Notes: generated by a model from the sequence alone, not told the origin. DNA of 64,000 bases from Streptomyces sp. I6 (GCA_003725745.1 RHDP01000001.1:496001-560000); one strand, 5' to 3'; shown: positions 25,243 through 35,135, numbered from the stretch's first letter. Made by a program: numbers and translations.

Positions 25243-27087
25243 TCAGGACACGACCGGCGCCAACCGACCGTCCCCGCCCACCGTCAACCGGCCGTCCCCG
25301 CGCACCAGGGCGGCGTAGCGCCCGTTCCGCTCGATCAGCTCCTCGTGGGTCCCGCGCTCGGCGATCCGGCCCCTCTCGAGGACCACGATCTGGTCGGCGT
25401 CCCGCACGGTGGAGAGCCGGTGGGCGATGGTGATCGTCGTGCGTCCGGCGGAGAGTGCGTCGACGGCCCGCTGCACGGCGTGCTCCGTGCGGGTGTCGAG
25501 CGCGCTCGTGGCCTCGTCCAGGATGAGCACCGGCGGGTCGCGCAGGATCGTCCGGGCGATGGCGAGCCGCTGCTTCTCACCTCCGGAGAAGCGGTATCCC
25601 CGCTCGCCCACCAGCGTGTCGTAGCCGTCGGGCAGCGAGGCGATGTGGTCGTGGATCTGCGCCGCGCGCGCCGCCTCCTCCACCTCGTCGTCGGACGCGT
25701 CCGGTTTGGCGAACCGCAGGTTGTCCGCGACCGACGCGTGGAAGAGGTACGTCTCCTGGGAGACGACGCCCACGGCCCGGGAGAGGGTGTCGAAGTCGAG
25801 GTCGCGGACGTCGACGCCGTCGAGTGTGACCCGGCCTTCGGTGACGTCGTAGAGCCGGGGCACGAGATAGCTGAGGGTGGACTTCCCGGAGCCGGTGGCC
25901 CCCACCACGGCGAGGCTGCTGCCGGCCGGGACCGTGATCCCGATGTCGGCGAGCGTCGGCCCGCCGCCGGCGTCGTAGCTGAAGCCGGCCTTCTCGAACC
26001 GCACCTCCCCGGCGACCCGGTCCAGCCGGACCGGGTGCTCCGGCTCGGTGATGTCCACCCGCAGGTCCAGATACTCGAAGATCCGCTGGAACAGGGCGAG
26101 TGAGGTCTGTATCTGGACGCCCGTGGAGAGCAGGCTCACCGCCGGACGGAACAGCCCCTGCTGCAGCGAGACGAAGGCGACGAGGGTGCCGATCGAGATC
26201 GCGGACCCGCCGGACTGCAGGGCCAGTCCGGCGGCCCAGTACAGGAAGGCGGGCATCGCGGCCATGACGATCCCGATGACGGCCATCCGCCACCGCCCGG
26301 CCATGCTGGAGCGGACCTCCAGGCCGACGAGGCGCTCCGACTCCTCGGCGAAGGACCGGGTGAGCGAGTCGGCCCGGCCCATCGTGCGGCCGAGGAGGAT
26401 GCCACTGACCGACAGCGACTCGGTGACCGTCGCGGCCATGGCCGCCATCTGCTTCTGCCGCTGGGTGGTGACGGCCTTGCGCTCACGCCCGACGCGGCGG
26501 CTGATCCACACGAACACGGGCAGCAGCACCAGTGAGACGAGGGTGAGCCGCCAGTCGAGCGCGAGCATCGCGACGATCGTGGCGACGACGGCCGTCGCAT
26601 TGGAGACCAGGGAGGTCGCCGTGGACGTGACGGTCGCCTGCATGCCGCCGATGTCGTTGGCGATGCGGGACTGGACCTCACCGGTACGCGTCCGGGTGAA
26701 GAACGCGAGCGGCATGCGTTGCAGCCGGGCGTAGACGCCGGTGCGCAGGTCGTGCATCACCCGCTGGCCGACCGTGGTCGAGATCAGGGTCTGCAGCACG
26801 CCGAGGACACCGGTCGTCACGGCGGCGGCGATCATTCCGAGGGCGAGCAGCGTCAGCAGGCCCGTGCGGCCCTGCGGGATCGCGGTGTCGAGGATCTCGC
26901 GCAGCAGGAAGGGCGAGGCGACGGAGACCAGCGAGGAAGCTCCGACGAGCAGCCCCACCACGGCGAGCCGTGCGCGGTAGGGCCGGAAGAGCAGGAGGAT
27001 GCGCCGCACCTGGGCGGGCTGGGCGGGCCGCGCGGGGTCCAGCGGCCGGTCGGGAGGCGTCCAGGAGGGACCGTCGTGCTCGCGCAT
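25243..27087 (-). CDS. ABC transporter, fused permease-ATPase (exporter half-transporter)
   Basis: A 614-residue half-transporter. Residues ~30-320 hold six membrane helices of the type I exporter fold; residues ~370-600 hold the ATPase with Walker A 'VVGATGSGKSTLSYL', Q-loop 'GVVSQETYLF', signature 'FSGGEKQRLAIARTI' (FSGGE in place of LSGGQ), Walker B 'PVLILDEATSALD' and switch 'IAHRLSTV'. It would act as a homodimer or with an unlinked partner. ATG 27087 is preceded by GGAGGGAG. A MarR regulator is transcribed divergently 117 bases away, with a palindrome in between, so the exporter is probably induced by a MarR ligand. Substrate is likely a drug or lipid. Confidence 0.9.
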   Translation of the reverse strand: MREHDGPSWTPPDRPLDPARPAQPAQVRRILLLFRPYRARLAVVGLLVGASSLVSVASPFLLREILDTAIPQGRTGLLTLLALGMIAAAVTTGVLGVLQTLISTTVGQRVMHDLRTGVYARLQRMPLAFFTRTRTGEVQSRIANDIGGMQATVTSTATSLVSNATAVVATIVAMLALDWRLTLVSLVLLPVFVWISRRVGRERKAVTTQRQKQMAAMAATVTESLSVSGILLGRTMGRADSLTRSFAEESERLVGLEVRSSMAGRWRMAVIGIVMAAMPAFLYWAAGLALQSGGSAISIGTLVAFVSLQQGLFRPAVSLLSTGVQIQTSLALFQRIFEYLDLRVDITEPEHPVRLDRVAGEVRFEKAGFSYDAGGGPTLADIGITVPAGSSLAVVGATGSGKSTLSYLVPRLYDVTEGRVTLDGVDVRDLDFDTLSRAVGVVSQETYLFHASVADNLRFAKPDASDDEVEEAARAAQIHDHIASLPDGYDTLVGERGYRFSGGEKQRLAIARTILRDPPVLILDEATSALDTRTEHAVQRAVDALSAGRTTITIAHRLSTVRDADQIVVLERGRIAERGTHEELIERNGRYAALVRGDGRLTVGGDGRLAPVVS

Positions 27088-27149
27088 GGGCTCCCTCCGC
27101 GGGTGGGGACGTGGGCAGCTGCGGGCCTGGGCCCGGACAGCTCGAAGAG

Positions 27150-27170
27150 CATAGCTCATTATTACCTATG
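27150..27170. promoter_or_regulatory. Candidate MarR operator between ABC exporter and marR
   Basis: CATAG at 27150-27154 and CTATG at 27166-27170 are inverted, with a central TCATTATTA that is strikingly AT-rich for this genome. It lies upstream of both divergent genes, where a MarR dimer site is expected. Confidence 0.5.
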
Positions 27171-27204
27171 TTCACCATGAGTGTGGTCCTGATATCGTCC
27201 GGAC

Positions 27205-27669
27205 ATGACCACTCCAGGGCCCGTCACCGACGCGGACGGCGTGCTCGCCGAGCAGCTGCTGCGGCTGACGCGCCGACTGCACCGCGTTCAGCGGCAGCAT
27301 CTGCAGCCGGTCGGCATCACCCCCGCCCAGGCGCGGCTGCTGCGCGTCGTCGCCCAGTACGAGACGGCACCGCGGATGGCCGATCTGGCCGCCCGCCTGG
27401 AGGTGGTGCCGCGTGCGGTCACCACGCTGGTCGACGCGCTGGAGGGCGCCGGCCGGGTCCGCCGGGTTCCGGATCCGGCGAACCGCCGGGTGGTGCGGGT
27501 GGAACTCACCGATCTCGGACGCTCCACGCTGCGGGAGCTGCGCGGTGCCCGGCGCGCCGCCGCCGAGGACATCCTTGCGCCGCTGACGACCGAGCAGCGG
27601 GAGGCGCTGGGAATGCTGCTGTCCGCGCTCATAGACGGAGCGGCGGGGCCCGCCCGCCAGGAGCCCTGA
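27205..27669 (+). CDS. MarR family transcriptional regulator
   Basis: A 154-residue winged-helix regulator. Helices are visible as 'EQLLRLTRRLHRVQRQHL', the recognition region 'PRMADLAARLEVVPRAVTTL', and the wing 'GRVRRVPDPANRRVVRVELT' with the conserved D-x-R-x-x. Length is typical. ATG 27205 is the first plausible start. It is divergent from the ABC exporter and most likely represses it and itself through a site in the 117-base gap. Confidence 0.88.
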   Translation: MTTPGPVTDADGVLAEQLLRLTRRLHRVQRQHLQPVGITPAQARLLRVVAQYETAPRMADLAARLEVVPRAVTTLVDALEGAGRVRRVPDPANRRVVRVELTDLGRSTLRELRGARRAAAEDILAPLTTEQREALGMLLSALIDGAAGPARQEP

Positions 27670-27815
27670 CCGGTGCCTTCCGTGTCGCGCGTCGCAGGAC
27701 CGGACGTGCGGGCGGAACGTCCGCGGCGGGTTCGCCGTCGCCCTCGCGCAGGAAGGCCGCGACGCCCCGCGCCCAGGTCCACGAGCCGTGCGGGGCCCGG
27801 CGGGACGCGCACGCC

Positions 27816-28486
27816 TCAGGTCCGGGGCGGGCTCTTCCGGGTCCGCCGGGGCAGCGCCTTCCGGGTCCGCCGGGACAGCCAGGCACGCGCGGGGATCGCG
27901 GCCAGCCACCAGAGCTGCGCGGCTGCGGGCGAAGCGAAGGCCAGCGGCACCGAGGTGGCGAAGACGAACACCATGACCAGCCCCTCGTACACGGAGACGC
28001 GCAGCCGGCCGGGCTCCGTGCCCGGGTGGCCAGCTCGGGCCGGAGCAGCAGCCGCAGTGACATCGCGGCGAGCAGTCCGGAGGCGAGGGCGATGGACCCG
28101 GAGTACACGGCCGTCGCCGCCGAGGTGTCCGCGTACTCGCTGATCAGACGGGTCGGGAAGGGCAGCGCGGCGATGACGGCGAGCAGCGCGAGATAGAGGT
28201 GGAGCAGAGCGGAGTCGAGTCCGGCGACGCGGTGGAAAAGGGTGTGCTGGCTGATCCACAGCACTCCGATGACGACGAAGCTCAGCAGATACGCGCCGAT
28301 GTCGGAGAGAGCCCGGTGGAGCGCCCGGCCGAGGTCGCGGGCCTCCAGGTCGGCCGGCACGGTGATGTCGAGGGCGAGCAGGGTGATCGCGATGGCGAAG
28401 ACCGCGTCACCGAAGGCGAGCAGCCGATCGGGCCCGATGATCGCACCGGCGCTCTCGTCCTCGTCACCGTGTGTCGGTGTGCTCAC
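27816..28486 (-). CDS. TMEM175-like potassium channel family protein (DUF1211), frameshifted
   Basis: The first frame gives a membrane protein starting 'RLLAFGDAVFAIAITLLALD', a variant of the FSD-x-x-x-A-I-x-x-T-L-L-x-L motif that lines the pore in TMEM175 channels; further helices follow ('IGAYLLSFVVIGVLWISQHT'). The frame breaks near 28021-28026, where CCCGGG probably lacks one G; the continuation in the next frame ('VSVYEGLVMVFVFATSVPLA', then 'LWWLAAIP') fits the family's last helix. About 223 residues in total. Start GTG 28486 is inferred from family alignment; its ribosome binding site is poor. Channel function in bacteria is shown for some members only. Confidence 0.72.
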
Positions 28487-28686
28487 GGCGAGGACGCTAC
28501 CTGCGGGAACGGGGGGCGGCACCCGCTGCTGGGCCGGACGCCGGGACCTCGCCCGGGACCTCGCCCGGGCGCAGCACCCCGCGGGAGGCGCGACCGTACC
28601 GGGGTGCCGTACCGGAGCACCCTGCCGGAGCACCCGTACAGAGGCGCCGCACAGGGGCGGCGCACACAGGCGGCGCACAGGGCGGA

Positions 28687-29478
28687 TCAGATGACGTTCA
28701 GGGCCGCCGCCGCTCCCACTCCCCCGAGCAGCATGAACGCCGGCATGAGGACCTTCAGCTCGACCCAGCTGCCGGCCCGGAAGCGCATCCCCTTGGGCGG
28801 CCCCAGGGGGTGCCAGCGCTTGTTGCCGACCGGTATGGGCCAGAGCACGGGGCAGCCCGAGACCGTCAGTGCGTCCCCGAGGTCGTGCACCAGGGCGCCG
28901 AGGACGACGGGGAGCCCCAGCCACAGGTACTCCTGGCCGGGACCGGTGAAGAGCCACTCGGCACCGCTGCCCGGCTTGTCGAGGATGCCGGCGAGGATCC
29001 AGGCGCTCGTCGCCCCGAGCAGCCACACCAGGACGTCGCTGGACACCCGCGCGGCCCGCCACAGCAGGCCCTCGACGGCGAGCACCAGATGGACGAAGAG
29101 GATCGCGAGGACCGCCCATCGCCCTCCGGTCGTCGCCAGCAGCGAGGTGCCGCCTCCGATCAGCACCGCCCACAGCCAGGTGTGGGTGAGCGTGCGGTGA
29201 CCGCCGGTCCGGCGCTTGTCCCCCGGTTTCCTGGTCGCCTTGTAGACCGCGTACGAGAGCTTGTCGACCACTTCGCACAGGCCGCGGGAGAACGGCCCGA
29301 AGGCGCGGGAGATCGTCGCCGCCTTGTGGTCGAGGTCCGGCGCGAGCGCGGCGCCCGCGCAGATCAGCGCGCCGACGACCAGCACGGGCCATGGCATCGG
29401 ATGGTCCAGTGCGGCCGCCGCCGCCCCCACCCCCAGCCAGGCGGCCGCCCCGGACAGGGAGTGCGCCGGTCCCATCAT
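28687..29478 (-). CDS. YdjM-like membrane-bound metal-dependent hydrolase family
   Basis: A 263-residue membrane protein of the YdjM/DUF457 type. It shows 'MMGPAHSLSGAAAWLG', 'AALAPDLDHKAATISRAFG' (D-x-D-H), 'HRTLTHTWLWAV' (H-R-x-x-T-H) and 'VLGALVHDLGDALT' (H-D-x-x-D-x-x-T), the putative metal ligands of this family, set among hydrophobic helices. Enzymatic activity has not been established; E. coli YdjM is a LexA-regulated inner-membrane protein. Start at ATG 29478; ATG 29475 directly follows. Confidence 0.8.
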   Translation of the reverse strand: MMGPAHSLSGAAAWLGVGAAAAALDHPMPWPVLVVGALICAGAALAPDLDHKAATISRAFGPFSRGLCEVVDKLSYAVYKATRKPGDKRRTGGHRTLTHTWLWAVLIGGGTSLLATTGGRWAVLAILFVHLVLAVEGLLWRAARVSSDVLVWLLGATSAWILAGILDKPGSGAEWLFTGPGQEYLWLGLPVVLGALVHDLGDALTVSGCPVLWPIPVGNKRWHPLGPPKGMRFRAGSWVELKVLMPAFMLLGGVGAAAALNVI

Positions 29479-29664
29479 GCTCGTTCCCGCCCCATCTGCC
29501 GTTGTCCCCGTGCCCTGTTGACCCGGGCCCCGATGGCCCGGGCCGTGTCGGCCCGAGCCGCATCGCGCCGCATCGCGCCGCATCGAGGGGACAGGCTACC
29601 GGTGGCGATCTTCCTCCCGGCGGCCGGTTCCCCGTCCCGGCGGCGGGCCAGGCAAGATGGTGGG

Positions 29665-32178
29665 GTGACCCTTATCGATCAGCTGCCGCCGGACGCCGAC
29701 CCCGATGCCCTCTTCGAAGCCTTCACATCATGGGCCGGGGACCGGGGCATCTCCCTCTACCCGGCCCAGGAGGAGGCGCTGATCGAGGTGGTCTCGGGGG
29801 CCAACGTGATCCTCTCCACGCCGACCGGCTCCGGAAAGAGCCTGGTCGCCGCGGGTGCGCACTTCGCGGCCCTCGCCCGCGACGAGGTCACGTTCTACAC
29901 CGCGCCGATCAAGGCCCTGGTGTCGGAGAAGTTCTTCGACCTCTGCAAGCTCTTCGGCACGGAGAACGTCGGCATGCTCACCGGCGACGCGTCGGTGAAC
30001 GCGGACGCGCCGGTCATCTGCTGCACCGCCGAGGTACTGGCGTCGATCGCCCTGCGGGACGGCAAGAACGCCGACATCGGCCAGGTGGTGATGGACGAGT
30101 TCCACTTCTACGCGGAACCCGACCGCGGCTGGGCCTGGCAGATCCCGCTCCTCGAACTCCCCCAGGCGCAGTTCGTGCTGATGTCGGCGACGCTCGGCGA
30201 CGTGTCGATGTTCGAGAAGGACCTCACCCGCCGCACCGGCCGCGAGACCGCCGTCGTGCGCTCGGCGACCCGGCCCGTGCCGCTCTCCTACGAGTACCGC
30301 ACGACCCCGATCACGGAGACGCTGACCGAACTGCTGGAGACGAAGCAGGCGCCGGTCTACATCGTGCACTTCACCCAGGCGCAGGCGGTCGAGCGGGCGC
30401 AGTCGCTGATGAGCATCAACATGTGCACGCGCGAGGAGAAGGACCGCATCGCCGACCTGATCGGCAACTTCCGCTTCACCACCACGTTCGGACGGAACCT
30501 CTCCCGGTACGTCCGCCACGGCATCGGCGTGCATCACGCCGGCATGCTGCCCAAGTACCGCCGTCTCGTGGAGAAGCTGGCGCAGGCCGGACTGCTGAAG
30601 GTGATCTGCGGTACGGACACCCTCGGCGTGGGCGTCAACGTCCCCATCCGCACCGTGCTGTTCACCGCCCTCACCAAGTACGACGGCAGCCGGGTCCGTA
30701 CGCTGCGCTCCCGGGAGTTCCACCAGATCGCGGGCCGGGCCGGCCGGGCCGGCTTCGACACCGCCGGCTTCGTCGTCGCCCAGGCGCCCGACCACGTCGT
30801 CGAGAACGAGAAGGCCCTCGCCAAGGCCGGCGACGACCCGAAGAAGAAGCGCAAGGTCGTGCGCAAGAAGGCACCCGAGGGCTTCGTCGGCTGGACGCAG
30901 AACTCCTTCGAGAAACTGATCGCCTCCGACCCCGAGCCGCTCACCTCCCGCTTCAAGGTCACCCACGCCATGCTGCTGTCGGTGATCGCCCGCCCGGGCA
31001 ACGCCTTCGAGGCGATGCGCAAGCTGCTCGAGGACAACCACGAGCCCCGCAAGCAGCAGCTCCGGCACATCCGCCGGGCCATCGCCGTCTACCGCTCGCT
31101 GCTCGACGGAGGCATCGTCGAGCGCCTCGACACCCCCGACGCCCAGGGCAGGATCGTCCGGCTCACCGTCGACTTCCAGCAGGACTTCGCCCTCAACCAG
31201 GCGCTGTCCACCTTCGCACTCGCGGCGTTCGACCTGCTGGATCCCGAATCGCCGTCGTACGCACTGGACATGGTGTCCGTCGTCGAGTCGACGCTCGACG
31301 ACCCGCGGCAGATCCTCGCCGCGCAGGAGAACAAGGCGCGGGGCGAGGCCGTCGCCGCGATGAAGGCGGACGGGGTCGAGTACGAGGAGCGGATGGAGCG
31401 GCTCCAGGAGATCTCGTACCCGAAGCCTCTGGAGGAGCTGCTCTGGCACGCCTACGGCACCTACCGGACGTCGCACCCCTGGGTGGGTGACCACCCGGTC
31501 TCGCCCAAGTCGGTGATCCGGGACATGTACGAACGGGCCCTTTCCTTCACGGAGTTCACGTCCTTCTACGAGCTGGCCCGCACCGAGGGCATCGTGCTGC
31601 GCTATCTGGCGAGCGCGTACAAGGCCCTCGAGCACACCGTCCCGGACGATCTGAAGACCGAGGACCTGCAGGATCTGATCGCCTGGCTGGGCGAAATGGT
31701 CCGCCAGGTCGACTCCAGCCTCCTCGACGAGTGGGAGCAGCTGGCCAATCCCGAGGTGGAGACCGCGGAGGAGGCCCAGGAGAAGGCCGACCAGGTGAAG
31801 CCGGTCACCGCCAACGCCCGCGCCTTCCGGGTGCTGGTCCGCAACGCGATGTTCCGCCGGGTGGAGCTGGCGGCGCTCGACCGCGTCGACGAACTGGGCC
31901 GGCTGGACGCCGAGTCGGGCTGGGACGAGGACGCCTGGGGCGAGGCGATGGACGGGTACTGGGACGAGTACGACGACCTCGGCACCGGTCCGGACGCGCG
32001 CGGGCCGAAACTCCTCGCCATCGAGGAGGACCTCAGGCACGGTCTCTGGCGGGTCAGGCAGACGTTCGCCGACCCGAACGGCGACCACGACTGGGGCATC
32101 AGCGCGGAGGTCGACCTGGCGGCCTCCGACGAGGAGGGCCGGGCCGTCGTCCGCGTCACGTCCGTGGGCCGGCTGTGA
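29665..32178 (+). CDS. DEAD/DEAH-box helicase (Ski2/Mtr4-like, DUF3516 type)
   Basis: An 837-residue superfamily 2 helicase. RecA1 carries Walker A 'LSTPTGSGKSLVAAG', motif Ia 'FYTAPIKALVSEKF', motif II 'VVMDEFHFYAEPDRGWAW' (DEFH) and motif III 'LMSATLGD'. RecA2 has 'GVHHAGMLPKYRRLVEKL', 'VICGTDTLGVGVNVPIRTV' and motif VI '[17 protein letters not shown]', close to Ski2-like RNA helicases. A lysine-rich patch ('DPKKKRKVVRKKAPEG') follows, then a long helical and acidic C-terminal region typical of the actinobacterial DUF3516 helicases. Probable role in RNA turnover or processing. GTG at 29665 is used, since homologues begin at 'LIDQLP'. Confidence 0.88.
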   Translation: MTLIDQLPPDADPDALFEAFTSWAGDRGISLYPAQEEALIEVVSGANVILSTPTGSGKSLVAAGAHFAALARDEVTFYTAPIKALVSEKFFDLCKLFGTENVGMLTGDASVNADAPVICCTAEVLASIALRDGKNADIGQVVMDEFHFYAEPDRGWAWQIPLLELPQAQFVLMSATLGDVSMFEKDLTRRTGRETAVVRSATRPVPLSYEYRTTPITETLTELLETKQAPVYIVHFTQAQAVERAQSLMSINMCTREEKDRIADLIGNFRFTTTFGRNLSRYVRHGIGVHHAGMLPKYRRLVEKLAQAGLLKVICGTDTLGVGVNVPIRTVLFTALTKYDGSRVRTLRSREFHQIAGRAGRAGFDTAGFVVAQAPDHVVENEKALAKAGDDPKKKRKVVRKKAPEGFVGWTQNSFEKLIASDPEPLTSRFKVTHAMLLSVIARPGNAFEAMRKLLEDNHEPRKQQLRHIRRAIAVYRSLLDGGIVERLDTPDAQGRIVRLTVDFQQDFALNQALSTFALAAFDLLDPESPSYALDMVSVVESTLDDPRQILAAQENKARGEAVAAMKADGVEYEERMERLQEISYPKPLEELLWHAYGTYRTSHPWVGDHPVSPKSVIRDMYERALSFTEFTSFYELARTEGIVLRYLASAYKALEHTVPDDLKTEDLQDLIAWLGEMVRQVDSSLLDEWEQLANPEVETAEEAQEKADQVKPVTANARAFRVLVRNAMFRRVELAALDRVDELGRLDAESGWDEDAWGEAMDGYWDEYDDLGTGPDARGPKLLAIEEDLRHGLWRVRQTFADPNGDHDWGISAEVDLAASDEEGRAVVRVTSVGRL

Positions 32179-32361
32179 GACGGGGGGCCGCACGACCCGC
32201 CGACGGCGGTCGCCCCGACGGGAGGGGCCGTCCCGCCGGCCGGGCGGCCGAGGGCGTGGGCGCGTTCATCCGCGGTCCTGCTCGGGTCACCGGAGGCAGA
32301 ACGCGCGCACGCTACACGAAGAACACGAACCACATACATCCGAGGTACCAAGGAGTCCCTG

Positions 32362-32850
32362 ATGTCCGTCCATGACATCCCTCTGCGCACTCTGTCCGGC
32401 GAGGAGGCATCGCTGGCCGACCACCGAGGCAAGGCCGTGCTCGTGGTGAACGTCGCCTCCCGCTGCGGTCTCACACCCCAGTACGAGGGGCTGGAACGGC
32501 TGCAGAAGACGTACGCGGACCGGGGTTTCACGGTGCTCGGGGTGCCGTGCAACCAGTTCCTGGGCCAGGAGCCGGGCAGCGCCGAGGAGATCGCCGCGTT
32601 CTGCTCGGCCACGTACGGGGTCACGTTCCCGCTGCTGGAGAAGTCGGACGTGAACGGCGACCAGCGGCATCCGCTCTACGCCGAGCTGACCCGCTTCCCG
32701 GACGCCGACGGGGAGGCCGGTGACGTGCAGTGGAACTTCGAGAAGTTCCTCGTCTCCCCGCAGGGCGAGGTGGTCGCCCGCTTCCGGCCGCGGACTGAGC
32801 CCGAGGCGGTGGAGGTCGTCGCGGCGATCGAGGCGCAGCTCGCGGTGTGA
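32362..32850 (+). CDS. Glutathione peroxidase family protein
   Basis: A 162-residue thioredoxin-fold peroxidase. The peroxidatic residue is C35 in 'VVNVASRCGLTPQYEGLE', so this is the cysteine (not selenocysteine) form. Q65 in 'VPCNQFLGQEPGS' and the tryptophan of 'VQWNFEKFLV' complete the catalytic tetrad. Streptomyces lacks glutathione, so the electron donor is most likely thioredoxin. AAGGAG stands 7 bases before the ATG. Confidence 0.92.
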   Translation: MSVHDIPLRTLSGEEASLADHRGKAVLVVNVASRCGLTPQYEGLERLQKTYADRGFTVLGVPCNQFLGQEPGSAEEIAAFCSATYGVTFPLLEKSDVNGDQRHPLYAELTRFPDADGEAGDVQWNFEKFLVSPQGEVVARFRPRTEPEAVEVVAAIEAQLAV

Positions 32851-32859
32851 CCGGTGACA

Positions 32860-32900
32860 CGACGGGGCGCCGGCCCGGACGAGCGGGCGGCGCCCCGTCG
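32860..32900. terminator. Bidirectional terminator between gpx-like and acyl-CoA dehydrogenase genes
   Basis: CGACGGGGCGCCG at 32860-32872 and CGGCGCCCCGTCG at 32888-32900 form a perfect 13-bp stem with a 15-base loop, between two convergent genes. It has no U-tract, as is usual in Streptomyces. Confidence 0.75.
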
Positions 32901-32918
32901 CGTGCGGGAGCCTTCGCG

Positions 32919-34143
32919 TCAGCGGATGGGCAGGCCGGAGAGCGTGCGGGCGATCACCAGGCGCTGGATCTCGCTGGTGCCTTCGAAGATCGTGTAGATG
33001 GCGGCGTCCCGGTGCATGCGCTCGACGGGGTACTCACGGGTGAAGCCGTTCCCGCCGAGGATCTGGACGGCCTGGGCGGTGACCCTCTGGGCCACCTCGC
33101 TGGCGAAGAGCTTGGACATCGAGCCCTCGGCCGCGGTGAAGGGCTTGCCGCTGACCGCCATCCAGGAGGCGCGCCAGACCAGCAGCCGGGCGGCGTCGAT
33201 CCGGGTGCGCATGTCCGCCAGCTGGAAGGCGACACCCTGGTTGTCGATGATGGGGCGGCCGAACTGCTTCCGCTCCTTGGCGTATTCGAGGGCGTAGTCG
33301 TACGCCGCCCGCGCGGTGCCGACCGCCATCGCGCCGACGGCCGGGCGGGAGGCCTCGAAGGTGGCCATGGCCGCGTTCTTCATCCGCTCCCCGCCCGCCC
33401 GGGCCCGCTCGCGGGAGCGGGCGAGCCGCTCGTCCAGCCTCTCCTTGCCGCCGAGCAGGCAGGAGCCGGGGACGCGGACGTCCTCCAGGACGACCTCGGC
33501 GGTGTGCGAGGCGCGGATGCCGTGCTTCTTGAACTTCTGGCCCTGGGAGAGGCCGGGGTGTTCGGGGGCACGATGAAGGAGGCGTGGCCCTTGGTGCCGA
33601 GGTCGGGGTCGACGACGGCCACGACGACATGGACGTTGGCGATTCCGCCGTTGGTGGCCCAGGTCTTGGTGCCGTTGAGCACCCATTCGTCCTTGGCCTC
33701 GTCGTAGACCGCGCGTGTGCGCATCGCGCCGACATCGGAGCCGGCGTCGGGCTCGGAGGAGCAGAAGGCGGCGACCTTCACATCGTCGGTGTCGCCGTAC
33801 ATCTGCGGGATCCAGGTACCGATCTGCTCCTCGGTGCCGTTGGCGAGGACACCGACCGCGGCCAGGCCCGTACCGACGATGGAGAGGGCGATACCGGCAT
33901 CGCCCCAGAACAGCTCCTCCACGGCCATCGGGATGCCGAGCCCGGTGGGGTCGAAGAACTGCTGGGCGTAGAAGTCGAGGGAGTAGATGCCGACCTTGGC
34001 GGCCTCCTGGATGACCGGCCAGGGGTCTCCTCGCGCTCGTCCCACTCGGCGGCGGCCGGGCGGATCACGTCCCTGGCGAAGCCGTGCAGCCAGGCGCGGA
34101 CCTGCTTCTGATCATCGTTGAGATCGAGCGCGAACTCGGTCAT
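32919..34143 (-). CDS. Acyl-CoA dehydrogenase, two frameshifts
   Basis: A flavoenzyme of fatty acid beta-oxidation, about 407 residues if repaired. Three consecutive frames are needed. The N-terminus is 'MTEFALDLNDDQKQVRAWLH'; after a break at the G run 34022-34025 comes the middle domain ('AAFCSSEPDAGSDVGAMRTR', 'WVLNGTKTWATNGG'); after a second break at 33553-33558 comes the C-terminal domain with 'AKERKQFGRPIIDNQGVAFQ', 'AVQILGGNGFTREYPVER' and the catalytic glutamate in 'IYTIFEGTSEIQRLVIAR'. Each break is repaired by one added base. ATG 34143 is preceded by an ideal AGGAGGGG. A TetR gene is divergent, so it is probably fatty-acid regulated. Confidence 0.85.
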
Positions 34144-34171
34144 GTCCCCTCCTGATGTGCACAGCACACAT

Positions 34172-34186
34172 GTTACTACCGGTAAC
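34172..34186. promoter_or_regulatory. Candidate TetR operator
   Basis: GTTAC at 34172-34176 and GTAAC at 34182-34186 form an inverted repeat (GTTACTACCGGTAAC) in the 160-base gap between acyl-CoA dehydrogenase and tetR. A second TGTTACT lies at 34194-34200. Placement and AT-richness fit an autoregulatory site. Confidence 0.5.
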
Positions 34187-34303
34187 CACAGTCTGTTACT
34201 GGCGCGTAGGCGCTGTCAACCGTGACCGGCTCGATCGGCGGTCGAGGCCTGCGGAGTGTTACGTTGCGCAGGCCTCAGGATTCAGCACGGGCGGGGAGAG
34301 AGC

Positions 34304-34972
34304 ATGGAGACCACCACCACTCAGCAGGGTGACCAGCAGCGCTCGGCCGACCAGCAGCGCTCGGCCGACCGGCGTCGGCGTGAGCTGCTCGAGGCCGCCG
34401 ACCGCGTGGTACTCCGGGACGGCCCGCAGGCCTCCATGAACGCGATCGCCGCCGAGGCGGGGATCACCAAGCCCATCCTGTACCGGCACTTCGGCGACAA
34501 GAGCGGGCTCTACCGGGCACTCGCCAAGCGTCACACCGACGGACTGCTGGCCGCCCTGCGCAGGGCGATCGACGCCAGCTCCGACCGGCGGGAGCGCGTG
34601 GAGCACACCCTCGACACCTACCTCGCCGCGATCGAGGCCAGGCCGCAGGTCTACCGCTTCCTGATGCACCCCGCCGAGGAGTCCCACCAGTCCGAGCAGG
34701 GCTTCGACGTCGGCAGGCACACGGCCCCGCTGCTGCGCAGACTGGGTGAGGAGCTGGGCACGGTGATCGCCGAACGCGTCGACCTCGGCCCCGGCGGGGA
34801 CCAGCTGGCCCGGATCTGGGCCCACGGCATCGTCGGCATGATGCACGGCGCCGGCGACTGGTGGCTCGGCGAACGGCCCTGCTCGCGGGAGCAGTTGGTG
34901 CGCAGTCTCGCGGACCTGCTCTGGGGTGGCCTCTCCGTCGCCGAGGACCGCCCGGGCAGCCCGGGCTTCTGA
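34304..34972 (+). CDS. TetR family transcriptional regulator
   Basis: A 222-residue regulator. After a Gln/Asp-rich leader containing a duplicated 'DQQRSA' comes the helix-turn-helix: 'RRELLEAADRVVLRDGPQAS', 'NAIAAEAGITKPILYRHFGD' and 'KSGLYRALAKRHTDGLLAAL'. The C-terminal ligand domain includes 'ARPQVYRFLMHPAEESHQ' and 'IVGMMHGAGDWWLGE'. It resembles the FadR-like TetR proteins that control fatty-acid degradation in actinobacteria, which fits the divergent acyl-CoA dehydrogenase. Start ATG 34304. Confidence 0.88.
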   Translation: METTTTQQGDQQRSADQQRSADRRRRELLEAADRVVLRDGPQASMNAIAAEAGITKPILYRHFGDKSGLYRALAKRHTDGLLAALRRAIDASSDRRERVEHTLDTYLAAIEARPQVYRFLMHPAEESHQSEQGFDVGRHTAPLLRRLGEELGTVIAERVDLGPGGDQLARIWAHGIVGMMHGAGDWWLGERPCSREQLVRSLADLLWGGLSVAEDRPGSPGF

Positions 34973-35135
34973 CACCACGGGCACCAGCAGCACCACAGGC
35001 ACCCGCGGCGGCCCATACATCACCGGCACAGGCCCAGGCACCCCCTCCCGCCGCCGAGGGCAGCACGGCTCCCCGGGTGCCGCGCACCGGCAGCGGCACC
35101 GGCACGGGTCCGGCCGTACCGTCCGGAACGGGTCG

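Noticed and set aside
28471-32178. A 1235-codon plus-strand frame ending as the helicase
   Set aside because: The first 398 codons are low-complexity antisense of the TMEM175-like and YdjM-like genes. The helicase begins at GTG 29665.
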